NCBI RefSeq assembly: GCF_000716335.1
Contig: NZ_KL591003.1
Coordinates: forward strand, 491,135 to 555,134
Length of the DNA: 64,000 nt
Direction: 5' to 3'
Source of the DNA: Streptomyces sp. NRRL S-118
Lineage (GTDB): Bacteria > Actinomycetota > Actinomycetes > Streptomycetales > Streptomycetaceae
Both the position numbers and the translations under genes were made by a program. Of the stretch, positions 1-7,473 are shown piece after piece. The stretch's first letter is position 1. Every line of letters begins with the position of its first letter. The notes beneath the pieces were generated by a model. That model made no database searches, was not told the DNA's origin, and saw nothing but the letters and a program-made list of their open reading frames with translations.

Positions 1-1124
1 GGCACACGGGCGCGGTGGACCCCGGTGAGCTCGTCGAGCGGCTGACCGCGTACCGGCGGCTCGGCGCCCGGCCGGGTGAGCTGGACTTCGCGCAGGCTCT
101 GCTGCGCGTGCGCCGGTCGGGCCCCGCCGCGGCCGAGGCGGCCGGAGCCGCCGCGCGGCTGGGCACCCCGGAGGGACAGCGCCTCGCGCAGTGGCTCACC
201 TCCCCGGAACCGGTGGCCCCCGCGCTGCGCGCGGTCATGGATGCCGAGGACGCGGACGGCGACGGTCACTTCCCCTGGGGGCGTGCGCTGCTCCGGCGGA
301 TCGTCCTGACGCCCCGGGCACACCGCGTCATCGAGCGGGACTTCCCGCCCGCGTTCCACTGGCTGGGCCGCGCCCCGGCGGGCACCGGCCGGAACTGCCA
401 CCACTGGGGCGGCTGGGCGGCGCACTGGACGGCCGTGCTGCCGGAGGACCGCGAGACGCTCGCGGCATGGCTGCTGCCGATCGCCACCTCCGCCGCGGAC
501 GACCTGCGCGGGGGCGCCCGTTCCCTGCCGCAGCTCGTCGAGGCGGGCGGCGAGGCGGGCCCCGCCGTGCACCTGACGCTCGCCACCGGGCTGGGCGCGC
601 GACACGTGGAGGACCGCCTGGCGGCGGTCGACGCCCTGCTGGTCCTCGCCGCGCGCGGCGAGCTGGACGCGGCCCTGCTCGGCAAGGACCTCGCGGAGCT
701 GGTGCGGCTGGGTACGGTGAAGCCCAACCGGCTGGCGGACGCGGCCCGTACGGCCGCCGCGACGGGGGCGTACGCCACCACGTGGTCCGTCCTGGGCAGC
801 GCCCTGCCGGGCCTGTTCCCGGGTGGTGAACCGGTGCGCGGGCTGGGGGAGATACTGGGGGTCGCCGCCGACTGCGTCGAGCGGTGCGGAGCGCCACCGC
901 ACGCCACCGGCACCACGGGCATCATCGGTACCACGGGCTCCGGCGCACCGGTTGCGGGCACCGCGGCCGCGCGGGACGGGATGGACGCGGTGGACGCGCT
1001 CGCGGCTCGTCGCGGCTCCTCGCAGCTCGTCTCCCAGGCGAAGCGGCTCGTGAAGGCCCTGGCGAACACGTCGGTGCACGAGACCGGTCATGCGACGCCG
1101 GAACTAGTTGAAAATACTCATTAA
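1..1124 (+). CDS. DUF6493 family protein, C-terminal part (cut by window edge)
   Basis: The frame is open to the left edge, so this is the C-terminal ~373 residues of a longer protein. The GTG at 15 has no ribosome-binding site in view and is probably internal. The text resembles the C-terminal region of the large (about 900 aa) actinobacterial DUF6493 proteins, with an early ELDFAQALLRV-type segment followed by Ala/Leu-rich helical repeats and an HHWGGWAAHW aromatic patch near residue 130. The last ~80 residues are a Gly/Thr/Ala-rich linker and a basic helix. These proteins are often encoded beside WGR or SWIM zinc-finger genes, but that neighbourhood lies outside the window. The molecular function is not known to me. 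The family call rests on remembered similarity and is moderate. Confidence 0.6.
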   Translation, partial: HTGAVDPGELVERLTAYRRLGARPGELDFAQALLRVRRSGPAAAEAAGAAARLGTPEGQRLAQWLTSPEPVAPALRAVMDAEDADGDGHFPWGRALLRRIVLTPRAHRVIERDFPPAFHWLGRAPAGTGRNCHHWGGWAAHWTAVLPEDRETLAAWLLPIATSAADDLRGGARSLPQLVEAGGEAGPAVHLTLATGLGARHVEDRLAAVDALLVLAARGELDAALLGKDLAELVRLGTVKPNRLADAARTAAATGAYATTWSVLGSALPGLFPGGEPVRGLGEILGVAADCVERCGAPPHATGTTGIIGTTGSGAPVAGTAAARDGMDAVDALAARRGSSQLVSQAKRLVKALANTSVHETGHATPELVENTH

Positions 1125-1180
1125 AGGGCCAGATGCATCCTTAACCCATCAGTCACAAAGGGTTCGTGATCACGCAACAC

Positions 1181-1201
1181 CACTGGGTCACAGTGATGCC
1201 C
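1181..1201 (+). promoter_or_regulatory. Inverted repeat and putative leaderless -10 of the GNAT gene
   Basis: CACTG at 1181 and CAGTG at 1191 form an inverted repeat around a 5-nt centre. CACAGT (1189-1194) lies 7 nt before the ATG at 1202, the distance expected for a -10 box giving a leaderless mRNA. No convincing -35 is visible. Confidence 0.35.
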
Positions 1202-2692
1202 ATGAATGATGTGACTTCTGCGAAGAGCGCCCGCCGCCGGCCCCACCACTGGCGGCGGGATCTCGTGGAGCTGGCCGCCCTGTTCACCGCCGTCGCCGTC
1301 GCCGACGCGGTGGCCAACACCGTCGCGCACGGCCCCGACGGTCCGTACCTGCTCGTCTTCTCGGCGGTCGCCCTGGTCGCCACCGCGGCGTTCCACACCT
1401 GGTGGGCACGCCGCCACAGCCATGCGCCGCCCGCCGGGGCGGAAAGCGATACCGGCGGCACCGCGACCGCGGCCACGGCCGCCGGGGCGGTCGCGGTGCG
1501 GCCGGCCGACGGTACGCCGCCCGTCGCCGACCCGGCCGCGACGGCGCTGTGGCGCATGCGCACCACCGTGCGCGACGCGCCGGGCAGCCTCGCCGCCCTG
1601 TGCACGGCGCTCGCCCACCTGCGGGTCGACATCCTCACCCTCCAGACGCACCCGCTGGCCGACGGCACGGTCGACGAGTTCCTGCTGCGCGCCCCCGCCT
1701 CGCTCCAGACGACGCAGCTCACCCGGGAGATCGCCGCGGCCGGCGGCGAGTCCACCTGGATCGAGCGGGCCGACGCGCACGACCTGGTCGACACCCCGGC
1801 ACGGGTACTGGGCCTGGCCACCCGTACCGCGCTCGACGCCGCGGAACTTCCGCTGGCCCTGCGCCAGTTGCTCGGCCGGTGCACCATCCACTCCCTGCCG
1901 GCGGTCTCCCTGACGGGCCGCCCCACCGGTGAGACCGCCCCCGTCGAGGGAGCCCTGGAGGAGGGCGAGACGGTGATGCGCATGCGCGACCCGAACGGCG
2001 GAGTGATCAGCATCGAGCGGCCGTACCTGCCGTTCACGCCCACCGAGTTCGCCCGCGCCCGCGCGCTGGTCGAGCTCGACGCCCGCCTCGGTCCCCGCAT
2101 CCCCCGCAGCCAGGACGTCCTCACGCTCCCCGAGGGCAACGAGATCACCGTCCGCCGCGCCGACCGGAGGGACCTGCGCGCCGCCCGGGCCATGCACGAC
2201 CGGTGCTCCTCCCGCACCCTCGGGCTGCGCTACCACGGTCCCGTCGCCGACGCCGACCGCTACCTCGACCATCTGCTCAGCCCGCGCTTCGGACGCACAC
2301 TCGCCGTCGAGACGGCGTCCGGCCGTCTCGTCGCCCTCGGCCACCTCCTGTGGGACGGCGACGAGACGGAGGTCGCCCTGCTCGTCGAGGACGACTGGCA
2401 GCGCCGAGGCATCGGTTCGGAGCTGCTGAGCCGCCTGGTGGGCCTGGCCGTCGAAGCCGGCTGCGAGAGCGTCTACGCGGTGACGCAGTCGTCCAACACC
2501 GGCATGGTCGCGGCCATGCGCGCCCTCAACCTGCCCCTGGACTACCAGATCGAGGAGGGCACCCTGGTGATCACCGCTCGGCTGAGCGGGGTTCCCGCCC
2601 ACCGTGGCGATCACCACTCGGACCAGCACCCCGACAAGCACCGGGACCGGCACTCGGACCAGCACTCGGACCAGCACTCCGGCCGCCGCTAG
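1202..2692 (+). CDS. Membrane-anchored GNAT acetyltransferase with ACT-like domain
   Basis: The product is 496 aa. A basic N-terminus is followed by two short hydrophobic stretches (about residues 18-33 and 42-57), suggesting membrane anchoring. Residues ~115-190 look like an ACT-type small-molecule-binding domain (LWRMRTTVRDAPGSLAALC). The C-terminal half (about 310-470) is a GNAT acetyltransferase with a typical acetyl-CoA loop, QRRGIGSELL. The last ~25 residues are a His/Asp/Ser-rich tandem tail (HSDQ repeats), and the DNA encoding it also encodes the tail of the convergent gene at 2571-3935. The ATG at 1202 is preferred over the GTG at 1166 because of the -10-like box 7 nt upstream. The substrate is unknown; an ACT plus GNAT arrangement suggests acetylation tuned by an amino acid (inference). 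Confidence 0.75.
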   Translation: MNDVTSAKSARRRPHHWRRDLVELAALFTAVAVADAVANTVAHGPDGPYLLVFSAVALVATAAFHTWWARRHSHAPPAGAESDTGGTATAATAAGAVAVRPADGTPPVADPAATALWRMRTTVRDAPGSLAALCTALAHLRVDILTLQTHPLADGTVDEFLLRAPASLQTTQLTREIAAAGGESTWIERADAHDLVDTPARVLGLATRTALDAAELPLALRQLLGRCTIHSLPAVSLTGRPTGETAPVEGALEEGETVMRMRDPNGGVISIERPYLPFTPTEFARARALVELDARLGPRIPRSQDVLTLPEGNEITVRRADRRDLRAARAMHDRCSSRTLGLRYHGPVADADRYLDHLLSPRFGRTLAVETASGRLVALGHLLWDGDETEVALLVEDDWQRRGIGSELLSRLVGLAVEAGCESVYAVTQSSNTGMVAAMRALNLPLDYQIEEGTLVITARLSGVPAHRGDHHSDQHPDKHRDRHSDQHSDQHSGRR

Positions 2693-3935
2693 GACCGCCG
2701 GCCGGACGGCCGTGCCGGCGCACGTCCCCCCGGCCGCCGTTCAGGGCGCCGACGGGCCCGGCGCTGAGCGCCTCCGTCAGGTCCCGCCACAGGTCCTCGA
2801 CGTCCTCCAGGCCGACCGACATCCGCAGCAGCCGGTCACTGACGCCCGCCGCCCTCCGGTCCGTCTCGTCCACGATGCGGTGGCTGATGGAGGCCGGGTG
2901 CTGGATCAGGGTGTCCACGCTGCCGAGACTGACCGCCGGAGTGATGAGCCGCACTCCGGCGATCACGGCGTGCGGGTCCCCGTACACCTCGAACGAGACC
3001 ATGGCGCCGCCGATCTCCGGGTAGTGCACCCGCGCGACGCGGGGATCGGCCGACAGCCGGCACGCCAGTTCGGCGGCGGACGTGGAGGCCGCACGCATCC
3101 GCACCGGCAGCGTGGACAGCCCCCGCAGCAGCAGGTAGCCGGCCATGGGATGCAGGATGCCTCCGGTGGCGAAACGCACCCGCCGCAGCAGACCGGCGAA
3201 CTCCTCGTCGCACGCCACCACGCCGCCCATCACGTCGCCGTGCCCACCCAGGTACTTGGTGGCGCTGTGCAGCACGATCCGCGCGCCGTGCTCCACGGGC
3301 CGCTGGAGCACGGGCGTGGCGAAGGTGGAGTCGACGAGCAGCGGCACCGGGCCGCAGGCGTGCGCCACCGCCCGGATGTCGACCTCGGCGAGCGTGGGGT
3401 TGGCGGGCGTCTCGACCATCACCAGCCCGGTGTCGGGCCGGATCGCCGCGGCGATGCCCGCCGGGTCCGTCCAGGTCACCTCGGTGCCGAGCAGCCCGGA
3501 GGTGAGCAGGTGGTCGCTGCATCCGTACAGCGGACGCACCGCCACCACATGGCGCAGGCCCGCGCTCGCCCGGGCGAGCAGGACCGCGGTGAGGGCGGCC
3601 ATGCCGCTGGCGAACGCCACCGCGCTCTGCGTGCCCTCCAGCCGGGCGAGCGCGGTCTCGAACCGGGCGGTGGTCGGGTTGTCGAGCCGGGCGTAGACCG
3701 GCGGCCCCTCCGGGCGGGCACCGGTGGCGGCGAACTCGTCGATCCGGGCGGCCTCGCCCCGGGTGTCGTACGAGGGGTAGGTGGTGGACAGGTCGAGGGG
3801 AGCGGCGTGCAGGCCGAGGGCGGCGAGGTCCTCGCGCCCGGCGTGCACGGCTTCGGTGGCCGGCGCCCGCGGGATGGAGCGGGTCGTGATCGAGGCGACG
3901 GAGTCGGTGTGATCGGCGCGATCCATGGCATCCAT
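2571..3935 (-). CDS. Cystathionine gamma-synthase/lyase-type PLP enzyme
   Basis: The 454-aa protein belongs to the Cys/Met-metabolism PLP family (fold type I). It shows the PVYARLDNPT cofactor/substrate segment (about 79-88), the SGM motif (110-112) and the Schiff-base motif SATKYLGGHGD with Lys227. It should catalyse gamma-replacement or beta/gamma-elimination on homoserine esters, cystathionine or methionine in the cytosol; the exact reaction cannot be read from sequence. The usual family length is 380-400 aa, and the excess is a ~60-residue Gly/Pro/Ser/Arg-rich tail (SAGP repeats) lying over the tail of the GNAT gene. The start at 3935 has a CACAGT box 6 nt upstream. It diverges from an Lrp regulator, a common arrangement for amino-acid catabolic genes, so control by that protein is likely. 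Confidence 0.85.
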   Translation of the reverse strand: MDAMDRADHTDSVASITTRSIPRAPATEAVHAGREDLAALGLHAAPLDLSTTYPSYDTRGEAARIDEFAATGARPEGPPVYARLDNPTTARFETALARLEGTQSAVAFASGMAALTAVLLARASAGLRHVVAVRPLYGCSDHLLTSGLLGTEVTWTDPAGIAAAIRPDTGLVMVETPANPTLAEVDIRAVAHACGPVPLLVDSTFATPVLQRPVEHGARIVLHSATKYLGGHGDVMGGVVACDEEFAGLLRRVRFATGGILHPMAGYLLLRGLSTLPVRMRAASTSAAELACRLSADPRVARVHYPEIGGAMVSFEVYGDPHAVIAGVRLITPAVSLGSVDTLIQHPASISHRIVDETDRRAAGVSDRLLRMSVGLEDVEDLWRDLTEALSAGPVGALNGGRGDVRRHGRPAGGPSGGRSAGPSAGPSAGPGACRGAGPSGDRHGGREPRSAER

Positions 3936-3994
3936 GGCGGCACTGTGAACACTGGCCGGAACATCCGGGGAAAACGCCGTGCTACGTTCGCCGC
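3936..3994. promoter_or_regulatory. Divergent promoter region between CGS-type gene and Lrp
   Basis: The 59-bp gap holds TACGTT (3983-3988) exactly 6 nt before the rightward ATG, a typical leaderless -10. On the other strand CACAGT (complement of 3942-3947) lies 6 nt before the leftward ATG. The CACTG units at 3941 and 3950 form a 9-bp-spaced direct repeat and could be part of an Lrp site. The -35 boxes are poor. Confidence 0.5.
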
Positions 3995-4492
3995 ATGGCC
4001 GAATCTGTCGTACTGGACACGGTTGATCTGCACATCCTGCGCCTTTTGCAGAACGACGCCCGGACCACGTACCGCGAGCTAGCCGCCGAGGTGGGGGTCG
4101 CGCCCTCCACCTGCCTGGACCGGGTCGCGCGGTTGCGCCGCACCGGCGTCGTCCTGGGCCACCGGCTACGACTCGATCCGGCCAAACTCGGACGCGGCCT
4201 GGAAGCGCTCCTGCTGGTGCAAGTGCGCCCGCACCGGCGGGAGCTGATCGGCCCGTTCGTCGAACGGATCCGGGGCCTGCCGGAGTCCCGGGCCCTGTTC
4301 CATCTGACCGGTCCGGACGACTACCTGGTCCATGTGGCTGTGTCGGGACCCGCTGACCTGCAGCGACTCGTGCTGGACGAGTTCACCTCACGGCGTGAAG
4401 TGGCGCGCGTGGAGACGCGGTTGATCTTCCAGCAGTGGGAGTGCGGACCGCTTCTGCCGGCCGCCGCGAGCGCTCATGTGTCGGCCGACTGA
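3995..4492 (+). CDS. Lrp/AsnC family transcriptional regulator
   Basis: The 165-aa protein has an N-terminal winged HTH (LDTVDLHILRLLQNDARTT onward, about residues 7-60) and a C-terminal RAM/AsnC ligand-binding domain (about 70-150) with the typical GPDDYLVHV strand. Members bind DNA as octamers or dimers of dimers and sense amino acids. It lies 59 bp from, and divergent to, the PLP sulfur-amino-acid enzyme, which is its most likely target along with itself. The ATG is supported by a TACGTT -10 box six bases upstream, so the mRNA is probably leaderless. Confidence 0.9.
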   Translation: MAESVVLDTVDLHILRLLQNDARTTYRELAAEVGVAPSTCLDRVARLRRTGVVLGHRLRLDPAKLGRGLEALLLVQVRPHRRELIGPFVERIRGLPESRALFHLTGPDDYLVHVAVSGPADLQRLVLDEFTSRREVARVETRLIFQQWECGPLLPAAASAHVSAD

Positions 4493-4540
4493 GATCGGAT
4501 GAGGGTGACGACGAGGCCCCTGGCATACCAGGATGGCCTC

Positions 4541-6232
4541 ATGCCAGAGACCTCCAGCAGCGCTCTTCCCCGCCAGGTGGCCGACGCCTATGTCGACGCC
4601 CTCATCGCACTCGACCCGATCACCGGAACCTACCTGGGCGTCAGGGAAAGCGCCGGACTCCTTCCGGACCTCACACCCGCAGGCCAGGAGGAGCTCGCCG
4701 CGCTGGCCCGCGAGACCCTCGCGCGGCTCGACGAGGCCGAGCGCCGCCCCGGCGCGGACAGCGACGCCGAGCGGCGCTGCGGACGGCTGCTGCGCGAGCG
4801 CCTGACCGCCGAACTGGCCGTCCACGACGCCGGGGAGGGGTTGTGCGCGGTGAGCAACATCCACTCCCCCGCGCACAGTGTGCGGATGGTGTTCACCGTG
4901 ATGCCCACCGAGACGGACGAGGACTGGTCGGCGGTCGCCGAGCGGCTGCGTGCCGTGCCGGCCGCGCTGAAGGGCTACCGGGCCTCGCTCGAACTGGGCC
5001 TGGAGCGGGGCATGCGGGGCGGTCCGCGGGCCACCGCCACGTTCATCGACCAGCTCACCGAGTGGACCGGCACCGACGGTGCGCGGGCCGGCTGGTTCGA
5101 GGACTTCGTGACCCCCGGGCCCGCCGCGCTGCGCGCGGAGCTGGACGCGGCGGCCGGAGGGGCCAACCGGGCGCTCGTCGAGCTGCGCGACTGGATGCGC
5201 GAGGTGTACGCGCCCGCGGTGCAGGACGCGCCGGACACGGTGGGCCGCGAGCGCTACGCCCGCTGGTCGCGCTACTACAACGGCACGGACTTCGACCTGG
5301 ACGAGGCGTACGCGTACGGCTGGGACGAGTACCACCGCCTCCTCGGCGAGATGAGGACGGAGGCCGGGAAGATCCTGCCGGGCGCCGACCCCTGGGAGGC
5401 GCTCGCCCACCTCGACGAGCACGGCACGCACATCGAGGGCGTGGAGGAGGTACGGGTCTGGCTCCAGCGGCTGATGGACGAGGCCATCGAGGCGCTGGAC
5501 GGCACCCACTTCGAACTGGCCGAGCGGGTACGGAAGGTGGAGTCGCGGATCGCCCCGCCGGGCGGCGCGGCGGCACCGTACTACACGGGCCCCTCGGAGG
5601 ACTTCTCGCGTCCCGGCCGCACCTGGCTCCCGGTCGACGGCGAGACCCGCTTCCCGGTGTACGACCTGGTGACGACCTGGTACCACGAGGGTGTGCCCGG
5701 CCACCACCTGCAGATCGCGCAGTGGGCGCACGTGGCCGATCAGCTCTCCCGCTACCAGGCCACGATCGGCGGGGTCAGCGCCAACGCCGAGGGCTGGGCG
5801 CTGTACGCGGAGCGGCTCATGGACGAGCTGGGCTTCCTGCCCGACCCGGAGCGCCGGCTCGGCTACCTGGACGCCCAGATGATGCGCGCGTGCCGGGTGA
5901 TCGTGGACATCGGCATGCACCTCCGGCTGGACATCCCGAAGCACTCGCCGTTCCACCCCGGTGAGCGGTGGACGCCGGAGCTCGCGCAGGAGTTCTTCCA
6001 GCGGCACAGCAGCAGGCCGCCCGCCTTCGTGCGGAGCGAGCTGACCCGTTACCTGTCGATGCCCGCGCAGGCCATCGGCTACAAGCTGGGCGAACGGGCC
6101 TGGCTGCTGGGCCGGGAGAACGCGCGCAAGGCGCACGGCGACGCCTTCGACGCGAAGAAGTGGCACATGGCCGCGCTGTCGCAGGGTCCGCTGGGCCTGG
6201 ACGATCTGGTGGACGAGCTGTCGCGTCTGTGA
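4541..6232 (+). CDS. DUF885 family protein (putative metallopeptidase-like)
   Basis: The 563-aa protein matches the DUF885 family, related to gluzincin-type peptidases. The hallmark is YHEGVPGHHLQIA, with the His-Glu-...-His-His cluster at about residues 382-389 of this start, followed by the EGWALYAE motif near 417-424 that supplies a further acidic ligand. No signal peptide or membrane segment is visible, so it should be cytosolic. Family members are suspected dipeptidases or carboxypeptidases, but the substrate is not established. The frame extends to 4499, but the ATG at 4541 is preferred: GTGACG (4505-4510), an 18-nt spacer and CAGGAT (4529-4534) end six bases before it. It lies 48 bp downstream of the Lrp gene on the same strand. 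Confidence 0.85.
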   Translation: MPETSSSALPRQVADAYVDALIALDPITGTYLGVRESAGLLPDLTPAGQEELAALARETLARLDEAERRPGADSDAERRCGRLLRERLTAELAVHDAGEGLCAVSNIHSPAHSVRMVFTVMPTETDEDWSAVAERLRAVPAALKGYRASLELGLERGMRGGPRATATFIDQLTEWTGTDGARAGWFEDFVTPGPAALRAELDAAAGGANRALVELRDWMREVYAPAVQDAPDTVGRERYARWSRYYNGTDFDLDEAYAYGWDEYHRLLGEMRTEAGKILPGADPWEALAHLDEHGTHIEGVEEVRVWLQRLMDEAIEALDGTHFELAERVRKVESRIAPPGGAAAPYYTGPSEDFSRPGRTWLPVDGETRFPVYDLVTTWYHEGVPGHHLQIAQWAHVADQLSRYQATIGGVSANAEGWALYAERLMDELGFLPDPERRLGYLDAQMMRACRVIVDIGMHLRLDIPKHSPFHPGERWTPELAQEFFQRHSSRPPAFVRSELTRYLSMPAQAIGYKLGERAWLLGRENARKAHGDAFDAKKWHMAALSQGPLGLDDLVDELSRL

Positions 6233-6341
6233 CCGTGCCACCGGGTCCCCGGCCCGCCGTCCCGGCCCGTCCCCGGCGGCGGTGCCGGGACCGTGCGGCG
6301 CGACAGAAGGCGGCGCTGCCCCGGCCGTCCGCCGGCCGCTG

Positions 6342-6932
6342 TCAGCAGCCGCAGTCGTCCGCGTCGACCGGGGCGGTCAGCGGGTCCGCGGCACGGCTCT
6401 CCGGTCCCTGCCAGGTCTCGTACGGGAAGCCCTCGCGCACCCAGTACTCGAAGCCTCCCAGCATCTCCTTGACCCGGTAGCCGAGTTCGGCGAGCGCGAG
6501 AGCCGCGCGCGTGGCGCCGTTGCAGCCCGGGCCCCAGCAGTACGTCACGACCGGCACGGACTTGTCGAGCAGCTCCTCGGCCTGCTCGGCGATGAGGGCG
6601 GTCGGCAGGTGCACGGCGCCCGGCACGTGGCCCTGGTCCCAGGACTCGGTGGAGCGGGAGTCCAGCACGACGAACCCCGGGTCACCGCCGGCCGCCAGGG
6701 CGGAGGCGACGTCGGAGACGTCCGCGTGGAAGGCGAGGGAGGCCGAGAAGTGGGCGGCCGCCGCGGCGGGCGAGGCCGGTGGCACGCGCAGGACGGGGTT
6801 GACCCGGGCGGGTGCCGCGCCGGTGGCACTGCCCGGGCCGGCCGCCGTGCCGGCGCCGTGGGCCGTGGTCGCGCTGACGCCGTAGGCCGTGGTCGCGCTG
6901 ATGTCGTCGCTGGTGAGCGGTGTTGTCGTCAT
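6342..6932 (-). CDS. Rhodanese-like domain protein
   Basis: The 196-aa protein has an Ala/Thr/Gly-rich N-terminal segment of about 60 residues and one rhodanese domain (about 70-180). The active-site loop reads TYCWGPGCNGATRAA, with the first Cys in the catalytic position. FVVLDSRSTESWDQGHVPGA is the typical CH2-A region. The last residues are CGC, two further cysteines that could carry sulfane sulfur or bind metal (inference). It should transfer sulfane sulfur to an unknown acceptor. The ATG at 6932 is chosen over the upstream codon at 6959 because TAGGTT lies seven bases upstream. It diverges from an Lrp regulator. The N-terminal linker contains a 17-bp direct repeat (about 6860 and 6886), which accounts for its SATTA repeat. 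Confidence 0.85.
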   Translation of the reverse strand: MTTTPLTSDDISATTAYGVSATTAHGAGTAAGPGSATGAAPARVNPVLRVPPASPAAAAAHFSASLAFHADVSDVASALAAGGDPGFVVLDSRSTESWDQGHVPGAVHLPTALIAEQAEELLDKSVPVVTYCWGPGCNGATRAALALAELGYRVKEMLGGFEYWVREGFPYETWQGPESRAADPLTAPVDADDCGC

Positions 6933-7026
6933 GGCAGAAAACCTACGGCCGGTGATCATTCCGGTGAAGTGAGGATCCCCGGAGCTCGCCTTGTACCACC
7001 GGGGAATCCCCTGCTATTCCTGCTCC
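6933..7026. promoter_or_regulatory. Divergent rhodanese/Lrp promoters
   Basis: Rightward: TTGTAC (6991-6996), 18-nt spacer, TATTCC (7015-7020), then 6 nt to the ATG. Leftward: TTCACC (complement of 6963-6968), 17-nt spacer, TAGGTT (complement of 6940-6945), then 7 nt to the ATG. GGGGAATCCCC at 7001-7011 is an inverted repeat inside the rightward spacer and is a candidate Lrp site. Both transcripts are predicted leaderless. Confidence 0.6.
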
Positions 7027-7473
7027 ATGACGGGATATTCACCGGACGCCACCGACTGGCGCATACTGGCGGCTCTCCAGGACCAGGGCCGGGCCACGTT
7101 CGCGGAGCTGGCCCGCGCCGTGTCCATGTCCGCCAGCGCCGTCACCGAGCGGGTCCGCAGACTGGAGGAGGCCGGGGTGATCGCCGGCTACACGGCGGTG
7201 GTCGACCCGGAGCGCCTCGGTCTGCCCATCCTGGCCTTCGTGCGGCTCCGCTACCCCCACGGCAACTACAAACCGTTCCACGACCTGCTGGAGGCGACAC
7301 CGGAGATCCTGGAGGCCCACCATGTGACGGGTGACGACTGCTTCGTCCTGAAGGTCGCCGCCCGCTCGATGGGGCATCTGGAGGAGGTGTCGGGGAAGAT
7401 CGGCGCGCTGGGGTCGGTGACGACCAGCGTCGTGTACTCGTCCCCGCTGCGGCGCCGCTCCATCAGCCGCTGA
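7027..7473 (+). CDS. Lrp/AsnC family transcriptional regulator
   Basis: The 148-aa protein has an N-terminal HTH (TDWRILAALQDQGRATFAEL, then SASAVTERVRRLEE as recognition helix) and an AsnC-type effector domain from about residue 60. The effector-domain glycine region reads HHVTGDDCFVLKV. The ATG at 7027 is used instead of the upstream codon at 6991 because it has well-placed -35 and -10 boxes. The divergent rhodanese gene is the obvious candidate target, pointing to a cysteine or other sulfur amino acid as effector (inference). Its 3' end overlaps the convergent sbcC gene by 11 bp. Confidence 0.88.
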   Translation: MTGYSPDATDWRILAALQDQGRATFAELARAVSMSASAVTERVRRLEEAGVIAGYTAVVDPERLGLPILAFVRLRYPHGNYKPFHDLLEATPEILEAHHVTGDDCFVLKVAARSMGHLEEVSGKIGALGSVTTSVVYSSPLRRRSISR

